NCBI GenBank assembly: GCA_016215555.1
Contig: JACRJC010000006.1
Coordinates: 37,395-101,394, forward strand
Source: Rhodospirillales bacterium
Lineage (GTDB): Bacteria; Pseudomonadota; Alphaproteobacteria; Rhodospirillales; WMHbin7
Length of the DNA stretch: 64,000 nt
Reading direction: 5' to 3'
Under the pieces are notes generated by a model. The model was not told the origin of the DNA. It saw only the letters and a program-made list of their open reading frames with translations, and did not search any database. Both the position numbers and the translations under genes were made by a program. Shown piece by piece: positions 1-8,887 of this stretch; position 1 is the stretch's first letter, and each line of letters begins with the position of its first letter.

Positions 1-2446
1 GCACCTGTTCCCAATAGCCCGAGATGGCGCGGATGGATTCGCTTGACAGGCCGGTGTCGCGTTCGGTGTTGCGAAGCGCTTCGACGATCGAGCCCAGACA
101 GGGCTGCGATGTGGTGCCGCTAAAGGAATCCATGGCCGCATCGACCGCATCGACGCCGGCTTCCACCGCCGCCAGAATGCTGGCCGCCGCGATGCCGCTG
201 GTGTCGTGGGTATGGAAATGGACGGGGATGGCCACTTCCTCTTTCAAGGCCTTGACCAGCACACGGGCGGCGGCGGGTTTCAGCAATCCGGCCATGTCCT
301 TGATGCCCAGGATATGGGCGCCGGCCTTCTCCAACTGCTTGGCCATGCCGACATAGTATTTCAGATCGTATTTGGCGCGCTTGGGGTCCAGGATGTCGCC
401 GGTATAGCAGACGGCGGCCTCGCACAGCTTGCCGGTTTCGACCACGGCGTCGATGGCGACGCGCATATTCTCGACCCAGTTCAGGGAATCGAAAACGCGG
501 AACAGATCCATGCCCGCTTCGGCCGAGCGCTGGACGAAATACTGCACGACGTTGTCGGGATAGTTGGTGTAGCCGACGCCGTTGGCCGAGCGCAGCAGCA
601 TCTGGGTCAGAATATTGGGGGCCAGGCGCTTCAGTTCGCGCAGACGCTCCCAGGGGTCTTCGCGCAGGAAGCGCATGGCGACGTCGAAGGTGGCCCCGCC
701 CCAGCATTCCAGCGAGAACAGGCTGGGGGTCAGACGGGCATAGGCAGGCGCGATGGCGTACATGTCGTGGCCGCGCATGCGCGTCGCCAGCAGCGACTGG
801 TGGGCGTCGCGCATGGTGGTGTCGGTGACCAGGACGCGCTTTTGCGCCAGCATCCAGTCGGCAAAACCCTTGGCGCCCAGATTCTCCAATTGCTGGCGGG
901 TGCCGGGCTGCCATTCCTCGGGCAGATCGTGCGGGGCGTGCGGAGAAGCGAAGCTGTCGGGCGCCTTGCGGCCCTTGGTTTCCGGATTGCCGTTGACCAT
1001 CACCTCGCCGATGAAATTCAACAGGCGGGTGGCGCGGTCGCGGCGCTTGGGGAAGTGAAACAGTTCAGGCGTTTCGTCGATGAATTTGGTGGTGTAATCG
1101 CCGTTCAGGAATTGCGGATGATTGACCACGTTTTCCAGGAATCGCAGATTGGTTTTCACGCCGCGCACGCGAAATTCTCGAAGCGCCCGGTCCATGCGGA
1201 AGATGGCGTCTTCCGGCTCCTGGGCCATGGCCGTCACCTTGACCAGCAGGGAATCGTAATAGCGGGTGATTCTGGCGCCGGAATAGGCGGTGCCGGCGTC
1301 CAGGCGCACGCCGAAACCGGCGGCGCTGCGGTAATTGGTGATCTGGCCGTAGTCGGGGGCGAAATCCTTCTCGGGGTCTTCCGCCGTGACGCGGCACTGC
1401 AGGGCGTGGCCTTGCAGCGGAATGTCCTTCTGGGCGGGCAGGCCGCTGCCGCTTTCGCCGATCTTGTTGCCCTCGGCGACCAGAATCTGGGCGCGGATAA
1501 GGTCGATGCCGGTGATGCATTCGGTCACCGTATGTTCGACCTGAATGCGCGGATTGACCTCGATGAAATAGAAGGCTCCGGTGTCGGCGTCCTGCAGGAA
1601 TTCCACCGTGCCGGCATTCTTGTAGTTAGCCGTGCGGGCCAGCTTCAGGGCATATCCGGTCAATTCATCGCGCTGCTTCTGATCGAAATAGGGGGCGGGG
1701 GCGCGTTCGACCACCTTCTGATGGCGGCGCTGCACCGTGCAGTCGCGCTCATAGAAATGAACCACGTTGCCATGCGAATCGCCCAGGATCTGCACTTCGA
1801 CATGGCGGGCCCGCTTGACCAGCTTTTCCAGATAGATTTCGTCGTTGCCGAAGGCGGCCTTGGCCTCGCGCCTGGCCGCACCCACATTTTCCAGCAATTG
1901 GTCGGCCTTTTCGACCACGCGCATGCCGCGCCCGCCGCCGCCCCAACTGGCCTTGATCATGACCGGGAAACCGACCTTCTCGGCCTGCTGCAGGATCTGG
2001 GCGTCATCCAGGGGCAGGGGATCGGTGGCCGGCATGACCGGAATGCCGGCCTTGATGGCCATGTCGCGGGCCAACACCTTGTTGCCGAGGGCGCGCATGG
2101 TTTCGGGGGCGGGGCCGACGAAGATGATGCCGCCCTTGGCGCAGGCCTCGGCGAAATCGGGGTTCTCGGCCAGGAAGCCATAGCCCGGATGCACGGCCTG
2201 AGCGCCGGTTTCATGGGCGATGCGGATGATGTCGTGGATGTCAAGATAGGCATCGACCGGCTTCTTGCCCTGGCCCACCAGATAGCTTTCGTCGGCCTTG
2301 AAGCGATGCAGCGAGAAGCGGTCTTCCAGCGAATAGATGCCAACCGTCTGGATGCCCAGCTCGGTGGCGGCGCGCATGACGCGGATGGCGATTTCGCCGC
2401 GGTTGGCGATCAGGATTTTGCGTATCCCGCCGTGACGGTGCCTCAT
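1..2446 (-). CDS. pyc: pyruvate carboxylase, N-terminal 815 residues (runs off left edge)
   Basis: The minus strand is open from an ATG at 2446 to the window edge; the 3' end (rest of the carboxyltransferase, the allosteric region and the biotin carrier domain) lies outside. The start reads MRHRHGGIRKILIANRGEIA, a typical biotin-carboxylase opening. The ATP-grasp region follows (Gly-rich loop KASWGGGGRGMRVVE, then EVNPRIQVEHTVTE). From about residue 490 a carboxyltransferase domain follows (TDTTMRDAHQSLLATRMR, ECWGGATFDVAMRFL, FHTHDTSGIAAAS). This order, with one chain carrying both domains, is pyruvate carboxylase (usually about 1150 residues), which makes oxaloacetate from pyruvate and bicarbonate. 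GAGGAG at 2452-2457 is a good ribosome binding site. The gene is divergent from nap. Confidence 0.95.
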   Translation of the reverse strand, partial: MRHRHGGIRKILIANRGEIAIRVMRAATELGIQTVGIYSLEDRFSLHRFKADESYLVGQGKKPVDAYLDIHDIIRIAHETGAQAVHPGYGFLAENPDFAEACAKGGIIFVGPAPETMRALGNKVLARDMAIKAGIPVMPATDPLPLDDAQILQQAEKVGFPVMIKASWGGGGRGMRVVEKADQLLENVGAARREAKAAFGNDEIYLEKLVKRARHVEVQILGDSHGNVVHFYERDCTVQRRHQKVVERAPAPYFDQKQRDELTGYALKLARTANYKNAGTVEFLQDADTGAFYFIEVNPRIQVEHTVTECITGIDLIRAQILVAEGNKIGESGSGLPAQKDIPLQGHALQCRVTAEDPEKDFAPDYGQITNYRSAAGFGVRLDAGTAYSGARITRYYDSLLVKVTAMAQEPEDAIFRMDRALREFRVRGVKTNLRFLENVVNHPQFLNGDYTTKFIDETPELFHFPKRRDRATRLLNFIGEVMVNGNPETKGRKAPDSFASPHAPHDLPEEWQPGTRQQLENLGAKGFADWMLAQKRVLVTDTTMRDAHQSLLATRMRGHDMYAIAPAYARLTPSLFSLECWGGATFDVAMRFLREDPWERLRELKRLAPNILTQMLLRSANGVGYTNYPDNVVQYFVQRSAEAGMDLFRVFDSLNWVENMRVAIDAVVETGKLCEAAVCYTGDILDPKRAKYDLKYYVGMAKQLEKAGAHILGIKDMAGLLKPAAARVLVKALKEEVAIPVHFHTHDTSGIAAASILAAVEAGVDAVDAAMDSFSGTTSQPCLGSIVEALRNTERDTGLSSESIRAISGYWEQV

Positions 2447-2909
2447 GACATCTCCTCGCGAGCCCTTGGGCCGGCTGATCGTTAAGTTTTTGTGCAAGTG
2501 CGAAATATGCTTGGGCCGGCTTTATGACGCAACAGGAATATGGCCTGACATCTATATAAGTGAGACAGCCTGTTTGCGTAATATTCCGACGGAGGGGGGA
2601 GGCCCAGTCCTTGCGGGTAGTGGGAGCGGTATCACAATAATTTGGCGCTATTTATCTCATTGTTATAAAAAGATATATTGGCAAATTTCACGTCCAATTC
2701 CCGTGAATCCCACTCTTAAGGGCGGTTTTCTTTGTTCACTTAACCATGATCAAGGTCAAGCTTTCATCCATCTGTCAGCATCCGCTCAGGTTCCAAACAG
2801 GCTCCGACATTCGGGCCTTCCTTGGGGCCTATGACGTCCAATTCTGGATTTTCTACTTTAACTAGAGTAGACTTCAATTCAGATGAGGGCCGTAGCTGAT
2901 GGAGTGGGC
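2447..2909. other. divergent intergenic region between pyc and nap
   Basis: About 460 bases, clearly A+T-richer than the flanking genes, with no convincing protein-coding frame. It must hold the pyc promoter (minus strand) and the nap promoter (plus strand). The only site that can be argued for is the FNR-like dyad at 2740-2753, listed separately. No clean -35/-10 pair could be assigned by eye. Confidence 0.5.
2740..2753 (+). promoter_or_regulatory. possible FNR/Anr-type binding site upstream of nap
   Basis: TTAACCATGATCAA matches the FNR consensus TTGAT-N4-ATCAA at 8 of 10 defined positions. It lies about 160 bases before napD. Oxygen control of nap operons by FNR-type regulators is known in several proteobacteria. 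The link here is inference from one imperfect site. Confidence 0.4.
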
Positions 2910-3221
2910 ATGCGGATTGATCGATTCATCCAAGCTTCGCCCGAAGAGGTCGGCCAGACCCCCGCCAATATCTGCGGCGTGTTGGTTCATGCGAATCCGC
3001 GCAGGCAATCCGAGGTGGTTTGCGCCCTGAAGACGATTTCCGGGGTGGAGGTTCATCGAACCGCCGAGGACGGGCGCATCGTCATCACCGTCGAGGATAC
3101 GGCCCAAAGCTGGGCCGGCGAGACTATCAAGCAAATCCAGGAACTGCAGGGCGTGCTGAACGCCTCTCTTGTCTATCACCATTTCGACGAATCCCAAGTT
3201 CGAGGGGAGAGCTTCCAATGA
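2910..3221 (+). CDS. napD: NapD, chaperone for periplasmic nitrate reductase
   Basis: A 103-residue cytoplasmic protein of the NapD family, which binds the Tat signal of NapA and holds back export until the molybdenum cofactor is loaded. Recognisable family stretches are [29 protein letters not shown] and [14 protein letters not shown]. The ATG at 2910 was preferred because GGAG (2901-2904) sits five bases before it; an in-frame ATG at 2883 would add nine residues but has no good ribosome binding site. The stop overlaps the napA start (ATGA), so the two are probably translationally coupled. Confidence 0.88.
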   Translation: MRIDRFIQASPEEVGQTPANICGVLVHANPRRQSEVVCALKTISGVEVHRTAEDGRIVITVEDTAQSWAGETIKQIQELQGVLNASLVYHHFDESQVRGESFQ

Positions 3222-5698
3222 CACTGTCCAGACGCGATTTCATCAAGGTGAATGCCGTTGCGGCAACGGCTGCCGCCGCCGGTCTTGCCACGACCGGCGA
3301 TGTTCTTGCCGCCGATGCCGATATCCGCTGGGACAAGGGCGTGTGCCGTTTCTGCGGCACCGGCTGCGGCGTTCTGGTCGGTGTGAAGAACGGCAAGGTA
3401 GTCGCCACGCAGGGCGACCCCGACGCGCCGGTGAATCGCGGCCTTAACTGTATCAAGGGCTATTTCCTATCCAAGATCATGTATGGCGAGGACCGGCTGG
3501 ACAAACCGCTGTTGCGCATGAAGGGCGGCAAATTCGACAAGAACGGCGAGTTCACGCCCGTTTCATGGGACCAGGCCTTCGACATCATGGCCCAGAAATG
3601 GAAAGAGGCCTTGAAGAAGCACGGGCCCAGCGGCGTCGGCATGTTCGGCTCGGGCCAGTGGACGATCTGGGAAGGCTATGCCGCATCCAAGCTGTATAAA
3701 GGCGGTTTCCGCTCCAACAATCTGGACCCCAACGCCCGCCATTGCATGGCCTCGGCCGTGGCGGGTTTCATGCGCACCTTCGGCATCGATGAGCCGATGG
3801 GTTGCTATGACGATATCGAACATGCCGACGCCTTCGTGTTGTGGGGTTCGAACATGTCCGAGATGCACCCGATTTTGTGGTCGCGTCTGACTGATCGGCG
3901 CCTGACCAACGATCATGTGAAGGTGGCTGTGCTGTCGACCTTCGAACATCGCTGTTTCGAGTTGGCCGACATAGGCATCACCTTCAATCCGCAGTCGGAT
4001 CTGGCCATCCTCAACTTCATCTGCAACTACATCATTCAGAACAATGCCGTGAACAAGGCGTTCGTGGACAAGTGCGTCAATTTCAGGAAAGGCGTCACCG
4101 ACATCGGTTATGGCCTGCGGCCCAACCATCCGTTGGAGAAGGATCAGGCCAACGCCGCCACGCCGGACAAGTCGGATCCCATCGGCTTTGACGAATTCAA
4201 GGCCTTCGTGGCCGAATACACCGTCGACAAGGCGTCGGCCATTTCCGGCGTGCCCAAGGACAAGTTGATCGCCTTGGCCAAGCTTTACGCCGATCCCAAG
4301 GTCAAGGTCACGTCCTTCTGGACCATGGGCTTTAACCAGCATACGCGCGGCACCTGGGTCAACAACATGATCTACAACGTGCATTTGCTGGTGGGCAAGA
4401 TTTCCGAGCCGGGCAACAGCCCGTTCTCGCTGACCGGCCAGCCCTCGGCCTGCGGCACCGCGCGCGAAGTCGGCACCTTCGCGCACCGTCTGCCTGCCGA
4501 CATGGTGGTGATGAACGACAAACACCGCGAAATCACCGAAGGTGTTTGGAAGCTGCCGCCCGGAACCCTCAACCCCAAGATCGGCTATCACGCCGTGCTG
4601 CAGCACCGCATGCTCAAAGACGGCAAACTGAACGCCTATTGGGTGATGTGCACCAACAACATGCAGGCCGCCCCCAACATGAACGAGGAGGGGTATCCGG
4701 GCTATCGCAACCCTGACAATTTCATCGTGGTGTCGGATCCGTATCCCACCGTCACGGCGCTGTCGGCCGACCTCATCCTGCCCACCGCCATGTGGATGGA
4801 GAAGGAAGGGGCCTACGGCAATGCCGAGCGGCGCACCCAGTTCTGGCGCCAGCAGGTGAAGGCGCCGGGCGAGGCCAGGTCCGACCTTTGGCAGCTGATG
4901 GAATTCTCGAAGCGTTTCAAGGTCGAAGAAGTGTGGGATGCCGAGTTGCTGGCCAAGGCGCCGCAATACAAGGGCAAGAGCCTGTACGACGTGCTGTATG
5001 CCAACGGTCAGGTCAACAAATTCCCCCTGGCCGATTTGCAGAAGGGCTTCGAAAACGACGAATCCAAGCATTTCGGCTTCTACGTCCAGAAGGGCATGTT
5101 CGAGGAATATGCCATTTTCGGGCGCGGCCATGCGCACGACCTGGCGGATTTCGAGACCTATCACAAGGCACGCGGCTTGCGCTGGCCAGTCATCGACAAC
5201 AAGGAAACCCTGTGGCGATTCCGCGAAGGCTATGACCCCTATGTCAAGGCGGGCGAGGGGGTGAAGTTCTACGGCAAGCCCGACGGCAAGGCCTGGGTCT
5301 TCGCGCTGCCTTATCAGCCGGCGGCGGAAATGCCCGACAAGGAATACGATCTGTGGCTGGTCACGGGCCGCGTCCTCGAGCATTGGCATTCCGGTTCGAT
5401 GACCAGGCGCGTGCCCGAACTGCATCGGGCCTATCCCAATGCCCAGGTCTTCATGCATCCGGAAGACGCCAAGTCGCGCGGCTTGCGCCGGGGCCAAACC
5501 GTGAAGCTGGTGACGCGGCGTGGCGAGGTGGTGACCCGCGTCGAAACCCAGGGCCGCAACAAGCCGCCGCAGGGTCTGGTCTATATTCCCTGGTTCGACG
5601 AGGGCCAGTTGGTCAACAAGCTGACCCTGGATGCCACTTGTCCGATTTCCAAGGAAACGGACTTCAAGAAGTGCGCCGTCAAGGTGGTGAAGGTCTAA
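3218..5698 (+). CDS. napA: NapA, catalytic subunit of periplasmic nitrate reductase
   Basis: 826 residues, the normal NapA length. The start at 3218 gives a twin-arginine signal (SRRDFIK, then an Ala-rich stretch ending near LAADAD). A [4Fe-4S] motif follows ([15 protein letters not shown] with a fourth Cys in GLNCIKGYF). The conserved Cys in [10 protein letters not shown] is the expected molybdenum ligand for the bis-MGD cofactor. The C-terminal part carries the molybdopterin-dinucleotide-binding fold ([15 protein letters not shown]). It reduces nitrate to nitrite in the periplasm with electrons from NapB. GAGGGGAGA at about 3202-3210 is the ribosome binding site inside the napD end. Confidence 0.97.
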   Translation: MTLSRRDFIKVNAVAATAAAAGLATTGDVLAADADIRWDKGVCRFCGTGCGVLVGVKNGKVVATQGDPDAPVNRGLNCIKGYFLSKIMYGEDRLDKPLLRMKGGKFDKNGEFTPVSWDQAFDIMAQKWKEALKKHGPSGVGMFGSGQWTIWEGYAASKLYKGGFRSNNLDPNARHCMASAVAGFMRTFGIDEPMGCYDDIEHADAFVLWGSNMSEMHPILWSRLTDRRLTNDHVKVAVLSTFEHRCFELADIGITFNPQSDLAILNFICNYIIQNNAVNKAFVDKCVNFRKGVTDIGYGLRPNHPLEKDQANAATPDKSDPIGFDEFKAFVAEYTVDKASAISGVPKDKLIALAKLYADPKVKVTSFWTMGFNQHTRGTWVNNMIYNVHLLVGKISEPGNSPFSLTGQPSACGTAREVGTFAHRLPADMVVMNDKHREITEGVWKLPPGTLNPKIGYHAVLQHRMLKDGKLNAYWVMCTNNMQAAPNMNEEGYPGYRNPDNFIVVSDPYPTVTALSADLILPTAMWMEKEGAYGNAERRTQFWRQQVKAPGEARSDLWQLMEFSKRFKVEEVWDAELLAKAPQYKGKSLYDVLYANGQVNKFPLADLQKGFENDESKHFGFYVQKGMFEEYAIFGRGHAHDLADFETYHKARGLRWPVIDNKETLWRFREGYDPYVKAGEGVKFYGKPDGKAWVFALPYQPAAEMPDKEYDLWLVTGRVLEHWHSGSMTRRVPELHRAYPNAQVFMHPEDAKSRGLRRGQTVKLVTRRGEVVTRVETQGRNKPPQGLVYIPWFDEGQLVNKLTLDATCPISKETDFKKCAVKVVKV

Positions 5699-5716
5699 GC
5701 GGAACGGAAAGTTGAA

Positions 5717-6508
5717 ATGGCCGAGCCCCTCTCCCCCAAAGAAGCCAGTCGCCGGGAATTCCTGGCCGGCACGGCGCGCACGGCCTGCGCCGCCGGCTTC
5801 TTCGGCACGGCTCTGGCCCTTTGGGTCCGTCAATCGCAAGCGCTGCCGGCCACGGCGCTGCGCCCGCCCGGGGCGCTGGCCGAACGCGATTTTCTGGGTG
5901 CCTGCGCCCGTTGCGGCCTGTGCGTGCGCGATTGTCCTTACGATACGTTGAAACTGGCCGAACCCGGTTCGGGCCCGACCGTGGGCACGCCCTATTTCGA
6001 GGCCCGCCAAGTACCCTGCGAGATGTGTTCTGACATTCCCTGCGTGGCCGCCTGCCCGACCGGGGCGCTGGATCATGGATTGCAAGACATCGCCAAGGCC
6101 AAGATGGGCGTCGCCGTTCTGGTCGGACACGAAACATGCCTGAACTTTCTGGGCCTGCGTTGCGACGTCTGCTACCGCGCCTGTCCTTTGATCGGCAAGG
6201 CGATCACGCTGGAGGTGCTGCACAATCAACGCACCGGCAGGCATGCCGTCTTCATCCCCACCGTTCACTCCGATGCCTGCACCGGCTGCGGCAAGTGCGA
6301 GAAGGCCTGCGTTCTGGAAGAGGCGGCGATCAAGGTTCTGCCGCCAAAACTGGCGCTGGGAGTTTTGGGAGCGCATTACAAGCTGGGTTGGGAGGAAAAG
6401 AGGAAGCATGGCGGGCCGCTGATTGAAGGCATCATCGATCTGCCCGACCGCGGCTATGACGCGCCTGATCGCAACAGCCAGGGCGGCTTCAAGGAGTTCA
6501 AGCCATGA
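5717..6508 (+). CDS. napG: NapG, periplasmic ferredoxin-type quinol-oxidation subunit
   Basis: 263 residues of the MauM/NapG family. The N-terminus has a twin-arginine-like segment ([13 protein letters not shown]) and a hydrophobic stretch, so export by Tat is likely. Four Cys clusters for [4Fe-4S] centres are visible: [36 protein letters not shown] and [12 protein letters not shown]. NapG works with the membrane protein NapH to pass quinol electrons towards NapC/NapB. It begins 18 bases after napA and its stop overlaps the napH start. Confidence 0.93.
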   Translation: MAEPLSPKEASRREFLAGTARTACAAGFFGTALALWVRQSQALPATALRPPGALAERDFLGACARCGLCVRDCPYDTLKLAEPGSGPTVGTPYFEARQVPCEMCSDIPCVAACPTGALDHGLQDIAKAKMGVAVLVGHETCLNFLGLRCDVCYRACPLIGKAITLEVLHNQRTGRHAVFIPTVHSDACTGCGKCEKACVLEEAAIKVLPPKLALGVLGAHYKLGWEEKRKHGGPLIEGIIDLPDRGYDAPDRNSQGGFKEFKP

Positions 6509-7440
6509 AGCCTGCCACTTCCCTGCGTCTGCCGGGTTCTGCCGCCGTGGCGCGGCACGGTTTCTGGCAGGCCAACAGATGGCTGATTCTGCGCCGCCTG
6601 TCGCAATTGCTTTTCCTGGCTTTGTTCCTGACCGGCCCCCTGTTCGGACTGTGGATCGCCAAAGGCAGCCTGACTTCCAGCCTGACCCTGAACGTTCTAC
6701 CGCTGACCGATCCTTTTTTCGCGCTGCAGGCCCTGCTGGCCCATCACGCGCTGGAAGGCAAGGCCGTCATCGGAGCCCTGATCGTGCTGGCGGTCTATGC
6801 CCTGATCGGCGGGCGCATGTATTGCAGTTGGGTCTGCCCGGTCAATCTGGTTACGGACGCCTCGGCCTGGCTGCGCGCCCGCCTCGATCTGCCTGAAGGG
6901 GTCGCTCTCAACCGGTCCACGCGCTTGTGGATTCTGGGTGCCGTGCTGGTGGTTTCGGCGCTGACCGGCACCGCCGCCTGGGAATTCGTCAATCCCATCG
7001 CCATTCTGCATCGCGGTCTGGTGTTCGGAGCGCTGTATGGCGCCGGTCTGGCCTGGATCGTCGTGGCGGCCCTGTTTCTCTTCGACCTGGCCGTCAGTTC
7101 CAGGGGTTGGTGCGGGCGCCTGTGCCCGGTCGGCGCCTTCTATGGCCTGATCGGGAACAAAAGCCTTTTGCGTGTACGCGCAGTAGCCCGCGAGAAATGC
7201 GACGACTGCCTGGATTGTTACAAAGTCTGCCCCGAGGCTCATGTCATTTCGCCGGCGCTGAAGGGGGAGGGCAGGGGCTTGGGGCCGGTCGTCTTGTCTG
7301 GCGATTGCACCAATTGCGCTCGTTGCATCGATGTTTGCCCCGAGCGGGTTTTCGACTTCGGACCGCGTTGGAAGAATCACGCGACACATGACGTCCTGAC
7401 CGGGAATCGTCCCGACAAGACGTCGCAAGCAGCCGCCTAG
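6505..7440 (+). CDS. napH: NapH, membrane quinol dehydrogenase subunit
   Basis: 311 residues with several membrane segments (for example [20 protein letters not shown] and [16 protein letters not shown]). It has the two CxxxCP motifs of NapH ([18 protein letters not shown]) and two C-terminal [4Fe-4S] clusters ([26 protein letters not shown]). It forms the NapGH module that oxidises quinol. The ATG overlaps the napG stop (ATGA). Start and length fit the family. Confidence 0.94.
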   Translation: MKPATSLRLPGSAAVARHGFWQANRWLILRRLSQLLFLALFLTGPLFGLWIAKGSLTSSLTLNVLPLTDPFFALQALLAHHALEGKAVIGALIVLAVYALIGGRMYCSWVCPVNLVTDASAWLRARLDLPEGVALNRSTRLWILGAVLVVSALTGTAAWEFVNPIAILHRGLVFGALYGAGLAWIVVAALFLFDLAVSSRGWCGRLCPVGAFYGLIGNKSLLRVRAVAREKCDDCLDCYKVCPEAHVISPALKGEGRGLGPVVLSGDCTNCARCIDVCPERVFDFGPRWKNHATHDVLTGNRPDKTSQAAA

Positions 7441-7474
7441 CAGTCATCTGCGGGCAAGGGAAGACGTTTCTGGA

Positions 7475-7939
7475 ATGGGAGACTTCGCCGTGAACACTTG
7501 GATCAAGACACTCCTGACGACGGGCATGCTGTTCCTGGCGGCTGCCGTAATCTCTTCGGATCCGTCCTTGGCGCAAGTCAAGCAACTTGATCCGGCCGCC
7601 AAAGTCGATCAAACGAATCCTGCCCCCGATCTTCACGCCACGGTCGAGAACCAACGTCTGGGCCGTGCTTATCGCCAACAGCCGCCGCTGATTCCGCATC
7701 GTATCGAGAAATACGAGATTGATCTCAGGGTCAATCAATGCCTGCGCTGTCACGACTGGCCCTACAGTTCGCAGGAACGGGCGACCAAGATCAGCGAAAC
7801 CCATTACATGGACCGCGAGGGCAAGAAGCTGGACAAGGTGTCGCGCACGCGCTGGTTCTGCACCCAGTGCCACGTGCCCCAGACTGACGCCAGGCCGCTG
7901 GTCAGGAACCAGTTCACGCCTGATGCGCCGACGAATTGA
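7475..7939 (+). CDS. napB: NapB, diheme cytochrome c subunit of nitrate reductase
   Basis: A 154-residue exported cytochrome with two CxxCH heme sites (CLRCH and CTQCH) separated by about 45 residues, as in NapB. It passes electrons from NapC/NapH to NapA in the periplasm. The N-terminus holds a Sec signal ending near PSLA. The ATG at 7475 is given as start, but a GTG at 7490 (VNTWIKT) has a better-placed GGGAG (about 7477-7482) and gives a cleaner signal peptide, so the true start may be 15 bases later. Confidence 0.92.
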   Translation: MGDFAVNTWIKTLLTTGMLFLAAAVISSDPSLAQVKQLDPAAKVDQTNPAPDLHATVENQRLGRAYRQQPPLIPHRIEKYEIDLRVNQCLRCHDWPYSSQERATKISETHYMDREGKKLDKVSRTRWFCTQCHVPQTDARPLVRNQFTPDAPTN

Positions 7940-7955
7940 CGAAAGCGGGGACGAC

Positions 7956-8579
7956 ATGAGCAATCCGGAAAAATCAGGGTGGCGTCGCCTGTGGCCGCTG
8001 TTGAAGGCGCCGTCGCCCCGCTACGCGCTGGGCGTGCTGTTGCTGGTTGGCGGCATCGGCGGCGTCATGGCATGGGGCGCCTTCAACTGGGCGCTGGAAC
8101 TGACCAATACCGAGGCTTTCTGCATCACCTGCCACGAGATGAAGGTTATCAACTACGCGGAATTCCAAGGTACTGTGCATGACGCCAACAAAAGCGGCGT
8201 ACGCGCCACCTGCCCGGACTGTCATGTTCCCAAGGAATGGATTTACAAGGTTCGCCGCAAGATTCAGGCGTCGAACGAGTTGTTTCATCACTTCCTGGGT
8301 ACCGTCGATACGCCCGAGAAATTCGAAGCCAAACGCCTGCAACTGGCGGTCAATGTCTGGCGGGCGATGAAGGAGACCGATTCCCGAGAGTGCCGCAACT
8401 GCCACAACTTCGAGGCCATGGATATCAGTCGCCAGAACGAGCGCGCGCATAGCCGTCACCTCGACGCCGTGCAGGACAAAAAGACCTGCATCGACTGCCA
8501 CAAAGGCGTTGCCCATCATCTGCCCAAGGGTACTTTTGAGGCCGAAGAAATGCTGAACAAGGAACTGGGCGGAAAATAG
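7956..8579 (+). CDS. napC: NapC/NirT-type tetraheme cytochrome c
   Basis: 207 residues. One N-terminal membrane anchor (YALGVLLLVGGIGGVMAW) is followed by four CxxCH sites (CITCH, CPDCH, CRNCH, CIDCH), the hallmark of the NapC/NirT family that oxidises membrane quinol and feeds periplasmic reductases. The operon therefore has two quinol routes, NapC and NapGH. The ATG at 7956 follows AAAGCGGGG. It is the last gene before a strong terminator. Confidence 0.95.
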   Translation: MSNPEKSGWRRLWPLLKAPSPRYALGVLLLVGGIGGVMAWGAFNWALELTNTEAFCITCHEMKVINYAEFQGTVHDANKSGVRATCPDCHVPKEWIYKVRRKIQASNELFHHFLGTVDTPEKFEAKRLQLAVNVWRAMKETDSRECRNCHNFEAMDISRQNERAHSRHLDAVQDKKTCIDCHKGVAHHLPKGTFEAEEMLNKELGGK

Positions 8580-8599
8580 CCGAGGCGCGACTCGGCCCC

Positions 8600-8635
8600 C
8601 CGGCGCGATGCTCCCCCGTCGCGCCGGATTTTTTT
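8600..8635 (+). terminator. rho-independent terminator of the nap operon
   Basis: A 9-bp G+C-rich stem (CCGGCGCGA with TCGCGCCGG, 8600-8608 and 8619-8627) around a 10-base loop, followed by ATTTTTTT. It starts 21 bases after the napC stop. Confidence 0.9.
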
Positions 8636-8789
8636 GCTTTGTCCGAAGACAAGAATCGCTAGGGTCAATGGGGTTCATCCTGTTGATACCCGGCAATTTT
8701 TACCCGGCTGCGGCCTTGCCGAGCAGCGTAGCGACTCGGCTATGCCTTGAAAATTAATCATTTTTTCAAAACCCCTGCTTAATATGCCC

Positions 8790-8805
8790 TGGCATGTCGA
8801 TTGCT
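8790..8805 (+). promoter_or_regulatory. sigma-54-type (-24/-12) promoter of the octapeptide-repeat gene
   Basis: TGGCATGTCGATTGCT matches the sigma-54 consensus TGGCACG-N4-TTGCW at 11 of 12 positions, with the invariant GG and GC in correct spacing. The expected transcript start is near 8816, giving a leader of about 70 bases before the ATG at 8888. The early in-frame TTG at 8801 lies inside the -12 element, so it cannot be the translation start if this promoter is used. No activator-binding site was identified. Confidence 0.7.
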
Positions 8806-8887
8806 TCCTAGTAATCGAGAATTAAGCCCGTTCGGCGACTGGCCGGGGTGGGTGGTTGTCACATCGGCAAATTCAGGGTCGTCCGCC

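Noticed and set aside
206..2485. 759-codon open frame on the plus strand
   Set aside because: It is the antisense shadow of pyruvate carboxylase, whose domains are unmistakable on the minus strand.
2445..2834. 129-codon plus-strand frame in the pyc-nap gap
   Set aside because: No ribosome binding site, no motif, and composition unlike coding DNA here.
3563..6409. 948-codon open frame on the minus strand
   Set aside because: It runs antisense to napA and napG, has no family-like sequence, and arises from high G+C at third codon positions.
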